DNA from: Candidatus Melainabacteria bacterium
Lineage (GTDB): Bacteria > Cyanobacteriota > Vampirovibrionia > LMEP-6097
Length of the DNA: 8,419 bases
Direction: 5' to 3'
Assembly (NCBI GenBank): GCA_028817775.1
Contig: JAPPOW010000049.1
Span: 1-8,419, forward strand
Part shown: positions 1 to 5,428 of the stretch, piece by piece
Numbering within the stretch: the first letter of the stretch is position 1
Layout: each line of letters begins with the position of its first letter
Position numbers and translations under genes: made by a program
The notes under the pieces: generated by a model
What the model was told of the DNA's origin: nothing
The model's database searches: none
Seen by the model: the letters and a program-made list of their open reading frames with translations, nothing else

Positions 1-74
1 ATGATAAAGTAGAGAACAGATTAGAGACTATTTTTAAATTATTTCAATCTGCTTTGGAGTGGTTAGTTCAAAAT

Positions 75-104
75 TTGACTCTACCCAGCCATAAATGCTA
101 ATAT
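75..104 (+). promoter_or_regulatory. Promoter of the multi-HTH gene
   Basis: A TTGACT -35 element (75-80) and a TAATAT -10 element (99-104) lie 18 bp apart. The -10 is preceded by TGC, which makes it an extended -10 (TGnTAATAT). Transcription would start near 111, leaving an untranslated leader of about 15 nt before the ATG at 126. The GGGG at 115-118 is a poor Shine-Dalgarno match. Seen by eye only; no transcription data. Confidence 0.6.
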
Positions 105-125
105 CTTGAATCCTGGGGCTCAAAT

Positions 126-2771
126 ATGGTCATAATGAATACTATTCCGATCTTAATTCACGAGCTTCAAGCTTCAAGAAAGAAAATTAAAGAAGCCGGT
201 TTAGATTTAAACAAAGATAGGCGAAATCAATTGATCTCTCAGTTTGCTAGAAATGGATCAGCTATTGATAGCGACAGCCTTATTACAAGATTAGAAACCC
301 TAAATTCAAAACCAGACGATCTAAGAACTCAACTAACAAAAATTGAGACTAGCCTAAGCCCCTACCCGCAAGCCCAAAATATAGCTAAGCTTGTTTTCAA
401 GGGTTTAGATTTTAATAAGATAGCCGAACAGCTTTGTCTATCACTTGATCAAGTCTTTATAACGATGAGGTTTATAGAAAGAAGATTACAGAGTCCTGAC
501 AATGACACCAGCCCAATTGATGAAATAAGTGATCGAGATTGGAATAGACTAGTGGCAAGAGAAAAAGATGCACTTGAGCTTGGCTTGATTGGATTTGATA
601 ATGCTGAAGCTGCCTTGTTAGTAGATAGCACCCATAGAAGTATTTGTACCCAAAGAATTGAAGCCCTAAAGAAGCTTGGCATAAGCAAAGAGCAAAGAGC
701 CCGGTGGTTCAAATCACAAAGTACAAGACTGGCGACTCATAATCTAGAAGAAATTAAAACAAGATACATAGATTCTGATCGCTTATTTTTCTTTTGCTTT
801 GGAGACAATGCTTACAAGAATGAAGAATTTACTGGTTTAAACAAGAGCAAACTAAAACTTACAACTGACTTAAAATCTGCATTGAATTCACTAACTGAAG
901 AAGAAAGGGGCTTGGTAGAAGGTTTTTTGGCTGGACAAAAACATTCAGAGCTAGCTGGGCGTTATCAAATCTCTACAGATACTGTTACTAGAAGACTAAA
1001 CGCACTGAGGCAAAGAATAATAGAACTAGCATCACTACAAGAGATCAAACCACCAGTCAAGGGTATTGCTGCTGCAAAATATCGTGCTCTATCTGAACAG
1101 CAAAGAAGAATTTTTACAAGAGCTCTTGCTGGGGATAAAAATAAAGATATAGCCGCTGATGAAGGGATTGGTAATATAAGCTACGCCCTGAGTGTATGCC
1201 GTGAACAACTTGGCATCAAAACTATTGCAGCTTTCCAGCGAATGCAAGCAGCATATAGATCAATAGACACTGATAGTGAAGAATTTAAGAAAGCAAGTTT
1301 TAAGTTTTTCTATCCCAAAGGACTTAGTTGCCCTTTTCCTGATCACAGCGATGAATTTAGGAATAAACTATATCCCGTGATAATGGCTGCGCTTGATGAT
1401 CACGTGGAAGGAAGAGACTCAGAACTCATCAGAAGAGTTATTTCTCAGAGGAATAGTATTGCTGCTGTTGCTAGAGAAGACAAAGTAGCAATTGGTGATT
1501 ATAGAAATAGAGTTGAAAATACCAGAAGAGCTGTTCGAAGAAAAATCAAAGCTTTTGTTGAGGGTGAAATTCCGTTGACAGAACAATGGACAATCAGCTC
1601 TCTTGAAAATACCAGCGAAGCAGCGAAACAGAAACAAGAGAGGCTGTTAAACAGGGTATTCAAGGATATGCAAGCTCAAGCAAAGGCAATAAGTGAAGAA
1701 GAACTGAAATCATTATTGTATCAGCGAGCTATTGAAGAATCAGCAAAGCTTCCTGAGCCTAAAAAATCAATAATGGAAGCTTATATCCAAGGCTCTGATT
1801 CTCATATCATTGCAAAGTCCCTTGGTATTAGTATTAGCTCCTGCAATGGACACATTAATAGAGCAGCTGCAAAAATCAAAACTGGATTCAGACCAATACT
1901 TGATCAAAATATGGGAGATAGCATCAAGGGACTTGCTATTAGCCGAGAAAGCTTGACTCAAACCTTGAAGCTAGATGAACTGCCGGAGGGAGTTGGGATT
2001 GCAGAAATTAGAACTGCTATCAAGGAATTAGTGAGCCACTTGCCCAATGGTAAAAAACCTTATAGAAGAGAATACTTAGATTTATATTTGGCAGGACTAA
2101 GTATCACTGAGATTGCAAAATACTATGGTGAAGAAACTATCACGCTAACAGAAGAGCTTGAAAGAAGTGCTGACTGGATTGCCAAGAAATTAATACTTGC
2201 TTTCCCTGTAGGTTTAGCCAAAGCCTACAGAGGCGCAGGCTTTGCTCTAATGAGTGAAAAGCAGCAATTAACCTTGAGAGCAAAGCTGGCAGGTTACAAG
2301 AATGCTGAAATTGCAAAAGTCCTTGCCGAGCATTATAGTGGCTCTCGTAGAAGTGGAGTCTGGGTTGTTCTTAGTGAGATCTGTAACAAACTAGGTCTTA
2401 ACAGGGAGGAATTGGATAGTATTTCAGCTGACAATAGAGAAGGTCTTATTGCCAAGATGGCACCACTAAATAGAAAGTCTTGGCTTTTGACCATGATGGA
2501 GAATGAAAATCTTTCAATAACAAGTATTGCTTTCAATGAGAGAGTACCAGAGCGTATAATAGAGAGAATCCGCCAGGCTGTTGAAGGGAGTGATTTTCTT
2601 TATCGTTATGCCTACCTTGACCATATGGATGGTTACAGCACTGAGGAACTTGCAGCTTACTATGGTACCTATACCGAAAGACTTAACGGTGGCTTTTATG
2701 TAATTAGGTCATATCTAAGAAAAATATTGCCTACTATAGTTCAAGAGGAGCTTCAGAAAGTCCATGGCTAA
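126..2771 (+). CDS. Large protein with a tandem array of LuxR/sigma-region-4-like helix-turn-helix units
   Basis: An 881-residue soluble protein with no signal peptide or membrane segment. It reads as a series of helix-turn-helix units of the GerE/LuxR and sigma-70 region 4 type, with the pattern 'L-S/T-E-x-x-R ... L-A-G-x-x-x-x-E-I-A ... I-S-x-x-T-V ... K-L'. Approximate units are at residues 79-121, 143-195, 254-300, 321-372, 430-475, 541-587, 645-690, 709-757, 780-820 and 826-869. Units 3, 4 and 8 share 'LAG' followed by 'K(N/H)xxxA'. Units 7 and 10 share YR..YLD, G.S, E(I/L)A and YYG, which points to internal duplication. The likely role is sequence-specific DNA binding, perhaps contacting a long target, but no effector, receiver or sigma region 2 domain is visible. 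The start is ATG 126, with an alternative ATG at 135. A stand-alone regulator of this build is not a family I can name. The HTH assignment is fairly firm for units 3, 4, 7 and 8 and weaker for the others. Confidence 0.75.
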   Translation: MVIMNTIPILIHELQASRKKIKEAGLDLNKDRRNQLISQFARNGSAIDSDSLITRLETLNSKPDDLRTQLTKIETSLSPYPQAQNIAKLVFKGLDFNKIAEQLCLSLDQVFITMRFIERRLQSPDNDTSPIDEISDRDWNRLVAREKDALELGLIGFDNAEAALLVDSTHRSICTQRIEALKKLGISKEQRARWFKSQSTRLATHNLEEIKTRYIDSDRLFFFCFGDNAYKNEEFTGLNKSKLKLTTDLKSALNSLTEEERGLVEGFLAGQKHSELAGRYQISTDTVTRRLNALRQRIIELASLQEIKPPVKGIAAAKYRALSEQQRRIFTRALAGDKNKDIAADEGIGNISYALSVCREQLGIKTIAAFQRMQAAYRSIDTDSEEFKKASFKFFYPKGLSCPFPDHSDEFRNKLYPVIMAALDDHVEGRDSELIRRVISQRNSIAAVAREDKVAIGDYRNRVENTRRAVRRKIKAFVEGEIPLTEQWTISSLENTSEAAKQKQERLLNRVFKDMQAQAKAISEEELKSLLYQRAIEESAKLPEPKKSIMEAYIQGSDSHIIAKSLGISISSCNGHINRAAAKIKTGFRPILDQNMGDSIKGLAISRESLTQTLKLDELPEGVGIAEIRTAIKELVSHLPNGKKPYRREYLDLYLAGLSITEIAKYYGEETITLTEELERSADWIAKKLILAFPVGLAKAYRGAGFALMSEKQQLTLRAKLAGYKNAEIAKVLAEHYSGSRRSGVWVVLSEICNKLGLNREELDSISADNREGLIAKMAPLNRKSWLLTMMENENLSITSIAFNERVPERIIERIRQAVEGSDFLYRYAYLDHMDGYSTEELAAYYGTYTERLNGGFYVIRSYLRKILPTIVQEELQKVHG

Positions 2772-2807
2772 GCCTGAGCTTCACTAGTGTTACGAGAGAT
2801 GCCCAAA

Positions 2808-2831
2808 ATAACAGAGTACAGCTCTTGTTAT
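2808..2831 (+). terminator. Imperfect hairpin after the multi-HTH gene
   Basis: ATAACAGAG (2808-2816) and CTCTTGTTAT (2822-2831) pair around a TACAG loop, with one bulged T. The hairpin sits 36 bp after the stop codon of the multi-HTH gene. There is no clear T-run after it, so it is at best a weak or factor-assisted terminator, or a 3'-end stabilising structure. Confidence 0.3.
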
Positions 2832-2968
2832 AGTAGTTTCGTTAAATTAGGAAGATTTTGAGGCAATTCTATTAGCACCATGCTAGGCTTCTAGTCTGAC
2901 TCAAATTAAGGTTCATGGTAATTTATTTACTTTTGTACTAAATTTAAGTTAAACCATAAGGATAAAAA

Positions 2969-3250
2969 ATGAATAATAAATTGTATATAGGCAACCTTGA
3001 ATACTCAGTCCAAAGTGATGAACTAAAAGCGGCTTTTTCGAAGTGGGAGATTAGCGACTGTATCATCATAGAGGGCAAAGGCTTTGGTTTTGTAACTTTT
3101 GCTGATGCAGATAGTGCAAACCAAGCTAAGGAAGAAATGAATAATCAAGAGTTACGCGGACGTCAAATGAAGATTGATTTTGCCCAAGAAAGAGCTAGTA
3201 GCGGCGGCTCTAGAGGGGGTAGAAGAAATGACTTTAAAAAAAGATACTAG
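2969..3250 (+). CDS. Small single-RRM RNA-binding protein
   Basis: A 93-residue protein made of one RNA-recognition motif. RNP2 is LYIGNL (residues 5-10) and RNP1 is KGFGFVTF (37-44), a full match to the consensus with aromatic residues F39 and F41 placed to stack on RNA bases. The C-terminus is a short Ser/Gly/Arg-rich tail (about 76-93), as in cyanobacterial Rbp proteins. The family binds single-stranded RNA in the cytoplasm and is often cold-regulated; nothing here proves cold regulation. Oddity: the segment between beta-2 and RNP1 is very short (CIIIEGKGFG), lacking the usual 'DRETGRSR'-type loop. AAGGA at 2958-2962 lies 6 nt before the ATG, a good Shine-Dalgarno that fixes the start. The 197-bp gap upstream gives room for its own promoter, but none stands out. 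Confidence 0.93.
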   Translation: MNNKLYIGNLEYSVQSDELKAAFSKWEISDCIIIEGKGFGFVTFADADSANQAKEEMNNQELRGRQMKIDFAQERASSGGSRGGRRNDFKKRY

Positions 3251-3310
3251 TTATATAGCAGTTGTATCCTGACATTAATTGATAAACAGATTAAGCGAAG
3301 TGCTATTAGA

Positions 3311-3323
3311 CAAGCATTGCTTG
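3311..3323. other. Small hairpin between convergent genes
   Basis: CAAGC-ATT-GCTTG is a perfect 5-bp stem with a 3-nt loop. It lies in the 170-bp gap where the RRM gene (plus) and the ATPase gene (minus) converge. No T-run follows on either strand, so a terminator role is unproven. Nothing else is recognised in this gap. Confidence 0.25.
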
Positions 3324-3420
3324 GAAGGCGGCGAAGTTACATAAGTGTTAGTTGATTCTACAAGCCTTTTCAAAAGCAAGATTAGTGTTGCTCATTTTCA
3401 CAAACTAAAACCCCATTTCA

Positions 3421-4383
3421 TTAACCACCGGCAGCAAAGAAATTTGATATAGCAGCAGCTCTTTGTAATCTTGGCTGCTCTTCTGGTGCTAACTCCACTT
3501 CTGTTGAAACCAAATAAGGACTAAAACGACCTGTAAACCGTTGATGTTCAGGACTGTCTTCTGGTGCAACGTGCTTAATTAAGGTCTCTGGTGAATGGTT
3601 TGAAGTGATGATCAATCTCTTTGAGTCATCGTGACAAGCATAAATAACCTCCCTAACTTCATCTTGTATTCGCTCACAAGAATTCAAATCATCCAAAACA
3701 ACTACATCTGCTTGAGATAGTCTTTGGCGATCTAGTCCCTTTTCTGATAGGTCCTGATCAACAGCTGATACATAGTAAACTTTTAAACCTGCCTGAATAT
3801 ATTTTTTGGCTAATGCAGCTGCCAAATGAGTCTTACCCGTACCATTCTCACCATGTACGAAAAATGTCAGTGGTGAATTCTCTTCATACTCCAAGAACCT
3901 ATTAGCTAACCTCAATGCTTCTTCTTGTGTCTCGTGCTTCGGTACAAAATTGACTAAATGACTTGAAAAATTGTCATCTGCAACACATTCCAATCTATTC
4001 ACTGGCCTGAAAAGATCATGATCATGACTTCCAGGTTGAGAAAAAGCTAGCATGAAATCAGAAAGAAAATTTTTTCTCTGTTCAGCATCCATTGCTTGCA
4101 AATTAAAACAAGCCTTCATCACATCCGAAACTTCAATTTCTGGATACTTTTCCCGAATTTGTTCAAAAATTGCGGGACTAATTTTGCTTTCTGATGATCT
4201 AAATCGTTCGGTTTCAGCCCAACGTTCAACTGTCTCATCTAATTTTAATTCGCTTTCATCGTGACCAAATGAACATTGAAAAAATAATTGTTGTGGTTCT
4301 TCCTTTCTGCGCCGAGCAGGTCTAGATTCTGCCTCAACAGGACGAGGTGTAACAACATATGCAAATCTACTGCTTTCTATCAC
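3421..4383 (-). CDS. DnaA/DnaC/IstB-type AAA+ ATPase
   Basis: A 320-residue protein with an unassigned N-terminal part (1-130, including a basic RPARRRK patch at 21-27) and an AAA+ module. A DnaA-like entry segment (about 137-165) precedes Walker A GENGTGKT (178-185, K184), Walker B VVVLDD (227-232), the sensor-1-like LIITSN (257-262) and a DnaA/Hda-like 'RFTGRF' (282-287), where R286 could act as the arginine finger. DnaA domain IV is absent, so this is not a full DnaA initiator. The family loads helicases (DnaC/DnaI), assists transposases (IstB) or regulates initiation (Hda). No transposase or replication gene is adjacent, so the partner is unknown. The start is GTG 4383: an in-frame TGA lies immediately upstream and no Shine-Dalgarno is present. 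The TATAAT 7 nt upstream implies a leaderless mRNA. Confidence 0.82.
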   Translation of the reverse strand: MIESSRFAYVVTPRPVEAESRPARRRKEEPQQLFFQCSFGHDESELKLDETVERWAETERFRSSESKISPAIFEQIREKYPEIEVSDVMKACFNLQAMDAEQRKNFLSDFMLAFSQPGSHDHDLFRPVNRLECVADDNFSSHLVNFVPKHETQEEALRLANRFLEYEENSPLTFFVHGENGTGKTHLAAALAKKYIQAGLKVYYVSAVDQDLSEKGLDRQRLSQADVVVLDDLNSCERIQDEVREVIYACHDDSKRLIITSNHSPETLIKHVAPEDSPEHQRFTGRFSPYLVSTEVELAPEEQPRLQRAAAISNFFAAGG

Positions 4384-4390
4384 TCAGGAG

Positions 4391-4399
4391 ATTATAGCA
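4391..4399 (-). promoter_or_regulatory. Extended -10 promoter of the AAA+ ATPase gene, leaderless
   Basis: On the minus strand, TGCTATAAT (4399 down to 4391) is a perfect extended -10 element. It ends 7 nt before the GTG start at 4383, so transcription should begin at or next to the start codon. No convincing -35 lies 16-18 bp upstream, which is usual for extended -10 promoters. Confidence 0.6.
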
Positions 4400-4528
4400 C
4401 TCTCTCAAGATAAAAATTTAGGGTCATATCCGCACAACGCACGCTTCGCTTTGGTTAAGATTTTCCCCTAAATATAGTGGATGAAATGGGGCAGTTCCAC
4501 TCGCCTCCACAGAGTTTAATTTTACCTA

Positions 4529-4548
4529 TTCGATCCCGGACGGAGCCA
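4529..4548 (+). other. tRNA 3'-end-like patch
   Basis: TTCGATC (4529-4535) fits the TpsiC-loop consensus. It is followed by CCGGA (4536-4540), CGGAGCC (4541-4547) and A (4548), which match in length the T-stem 3' arm, acceptor 3' arm and discriminator of a tRNA. The matching 5' arms (TCCGG before the loop, GGCTCCG at a tRNA start) are missing upstream, so this is not a functional tRNA. It could be a tRNA-derived attachment-site remnant, or chance similarity built around the terminator stem. Confidence 0.2.
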
Positions 4549-4566
4549 CTCTAAAGGCTCCGTTTT
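4540..4566 (+). terminator. Intrinsic terminator, plus strand
   Basis: ACGGAGCC (4540-4547) pairs perfectly with GGCTCCGT (4556-4563) around an 8-nt ACTCTAAA loop, and TTTT (4563-4566) follows on the plus strand. On the minus strand no T-run follows the stem, so the signal is directional. No plus-strand gene precedes it within this gap. Confidence 0.65.
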
Positions 4567-4578
4567 CCTAGTATAGTG

Positions 4579-4595
4579 AGCCAGCTCTGCTGGCT
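4579..4595. repeat. Perfect 7-bp inverted repeat
   Basis: AGCCAGC-TCT-GCTGGCT forms a tight 7-bp hairpin with a 3-nt loop, 12 bp beyond the terminator T-run. It has no T-run on either side. It may be part of a structured RNA, a protein-binding palindrome, or one end of a small repeat element. Confidence 0.45.
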
Positions 4596-4696
4596 ATAAC
4601 CGTCCTCGGTGGCGCTTTGTTTGTCCTCGAGTTTACCCGGGCGGTAGAATGGTGGTGGGGGCGGAGTGCAAGAAGTTGTCGACTTGATTTTTAAAG

Positions 4697-4993
4697 CTAG
4701 CCCTGTTTTTTGAGTTCTGGCAACAACAATTCACTAATAACCTTAGGAGCTTTCTGTATGCAAAGCAAGTAGGAGACCACACTTCTATCTGGGGAATTAA
4801 TTCCCTGCTCCCATTTCCTTACAGTCTCTAAACCAAAACCAAAAGTATCAGCAAAAACTTTTTGAGTCATCTTCAATTGCTTCCTAACTTTTTTGACATC
4901 AAACCCTGAACGCACAGTTTTAACCGTTGAAGGTTTTCTGAGAGCCTCTTCTATAGACTCAATTAATTCTGTTCCTAGTGATTTTCTTTTCAT
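4697..4993 (-). CDS. HigA/NadS-like XRE-family antitoxin
   Basis: A 98-residue protein with one Cro/C1-type helix-turn-helix (about 33-87): the LKMTQ / FADTFGFGLETVRKWEQG segment is the canonical recognition pattern, and 'WEQGINSPDRSVVSYL' is typical of HigA/NadS antitoxins. The first ~30 residues probably form the toxin-neutralising part, though this cannot be read directly. Its ATG (4993-4991) overlaps the toxin stop in an ATGA junction, and GGAGG (plus positions 4998-5002) sits 4 nt upstream inside the toxin gene, so the pair is translationally coupled. By analogy with HigBA systems, the antitoxin, alone or with toxin, should repress the promoter at 5345-5374. The toxin-first order fits HigBA. 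Confidence 0.88.
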   Translation of the reverse strand: MKRKSLGTELIESIEEALRKPSTVKTVRSGFDVKKVRKQLKMTQKVFADTFGFGLETVRKWEQGINSPDRSVVSYLLCIQKAPKVISELLLPELKKQG

Positions 4994-5337
4994 AGATCCT
5001 CCATAACTTGTTCAACCAGTTTAGTTAAAATTTTCCTTAGCGTATTTTTTTCTGCCTCTGATATGTTTTCTATGTCAGATTTAGCAAAAGCACCAAGCAT
5101 GATGACAAGAATATTATTGGAGTAATGATAAAGGACTCTTAAGCTCCCGCTTTTGCCTTTGTTTGACTTCCTTGGGCTCCAACGTAATTTCCTAACACCT
5201 CCTGTTGATCTGATTATTGGTCCAGCAGTTGGATTTTCAGAGAGATAGTCATATAACTCATCCAAATCCTCAGTAGTTAAAAGTTTTTTGGTGTCTTTTA
5301 CGAACTTTGCCGTAACTTTAACTACTACTTTTGCCAT
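4990..5337 (-). CDS. HigB/RelE-superfamily toxin
   Basis: A 115-residue protein from ATG 5337; a TTG three bases upstream (5340) is an alternative start. The layout is RelE/ParE-like: N-terminal beta strand and helix (FVKDTKKLL, then DELYDYLSENP), the block TGGVRKLRW, a basic loop (PRKSNKGKSG), then SLRVLYHY, a strand ILVIMLGAF and the tail AKSDIENISEAEK. These are marks of the HigB-2/RelE branch (COG4737-like), whose members cleave mRNA in the ribosomal A site. Candidate RNA-binding or catalytic residues are the Lys/Arg cluster in the basic loop and R in SLRVLY; the exact set is not certain. The mRNA is probably leaderless or nearly so: no Shine-Dalgarno is present and a TATACT -10 element ends 8 nt before the ATG. 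Confidence 0.88.
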   Translation of the reverse strand: MAKVVVKVTAKFVKDTKKLLTTEDLDELYDYLSENPTAGPIIRSTGGVRKLRWSPRKSNKGKSGSLRVLYHYSNNILVIMLGAFAKSDIENISEAEKNTLRKILTKLVEQVMEDL

Positions 5338-5339
5338 CA

Positions 5340-5369
5340 ATGACTAGTATACCATACTACAGGTATAAT
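5340..5369 (+). promoter_or_regulatory. Candidate promoter for the 417-residue protein gene
   Basis: A perfect TATAAT (5364-5369) lies on the plus strand inside the second palindrome, with ATGACT (4 of 6 to TTGACA) at 5340-5345 and an 18-bp spacer. Transcription would start near 5376, giving a leader of about 50 nt. It overlaps the minus-strand promoter, so the two should interfere with each other or be repressed together. Confidence 0.4.
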
Positions 5370-5374
5370 ATACC
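5345..5374. promoter_or_regulatory. Twin palindromic operator between the divergent genes
   Basis: Two perfect palindromes lie side by side: TAGTAT-ACC-ATACTA (5345-5359) and GGTATA-A-TATACC (5362-5374). On the minus strand both contain TGGTATA, repeated exactly 21 bp apart (starting at 5375 and 5354), that is, about two helical turns on one face of the DNA. They cover the -10 regions of both divergent promoters. The antitoxin next door is the obvious candidate ligand. Confidence 0.6.
5346..5354 (-). promoter_or_regulatory. Toxin-antitoxin operon promoter (extended -10)
   Basis: On the minus strand, TGGTATACT (5354 down to 5346) matches an extended -10 element. Transcription would start at about 5339-5337, at the toxin start codon. 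It lies inside the first operator palindrome, as expected for autoregulation. A second TGGTATATT (5375-5367) could be an alternative -10. Confidence 0.5.
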
Positions 5375-5428
5375 ACTCCATGGTTAAAAACATGTTAATC
5401 AGTTGAAAATAGACTTCTTTTAGTATTT

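Larger units (their letters stand above)
4485..4566 (+). ncRNA. Candidate small RNA of about 80 nt
   Basis: A possible promoter, TTGGTT (4451-4456) with TATAGT (4473-4478) at 16-bp spacing, would start transcription near 4485. The predicted RNA has a 5' hairpin (TGGGGC 4487-4492 with GCCTCCA 4503-4509, one bulged T), an AU-rich linker (about 4510-4535), and a strong intrinsic terminator (4540-4566). Hairpin, unpaired AU-rich linker and terminator is the usual layout of a trans-acting bacterial sRNA. The main argument is that a plus-strand terminator exists with no plus-strand ORF to terminate. The -35 match is poor (3 of 6), and no known RNA family is recognised. Confidence 0.3.
4384..4696. 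other. GC-richer gene-free block with structured elements
   Basis: This 313-bp stretch has no credible ORF on either strand, and most of it from about 4430 is clearly richer in GC than the genes around it. It holds the ATPase promoter at its left end, a candidate small RNA with terminator, a second perfect hairpin, a tRNA-3'-end-like patch, and a G-rich run (4651-4664). The change in composition and the density of inverted repeats suggest a structured RNA locus or a recombination scar rather than ordinary spacer. Confidence 0.55.

Noticed and set aside
1..125. Tail or start of another gene at the left edge
   Set aside because: The plus-strand ATG at position 1 hits a TAG after three codons, and the minus strand shows no convincing coding sequence. 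Only the promoter of the multi-HTH gene is supported here.
449..712. Minus-strand ORF of 87 codons inside the multi-HTH gene
   Set aside because: It lies wholly within a well-supported plus-strand gene, and its translation is Ser/Leu-rich without domain motifs, typical of a shadow frame. The same applies to those at 1419-1637, 1767-1961, 2333-2536, 4052-4264 and 6393-6596.
3411..4491. Inverted 11-bp repeat CCCCATTTCAT (3411-3421) and ATGAAATGGGG (4481-4491) flanking the ATPase gene
   Set aside because: Several 11-bp inverted matches are expected by chance in a window this size. There is no target-site duplication or transposase, so it is not called as element ends.
4651..4664. G-rich run GGTGGTGGGGGCGG as a G-quadruplex
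   Set aside because: Only two-layer G-tracts are possible, and no regulatory context supports it.
4384..4696. Complete tRNA, tmRNA, RNase P or SRP RNA gene
   Set aside because: I looked for paired acceptor and T arms and for conserved cores of these RNAs on both strands. Only a tRNA 3'-end-like patch was found, with no matching 5' half.
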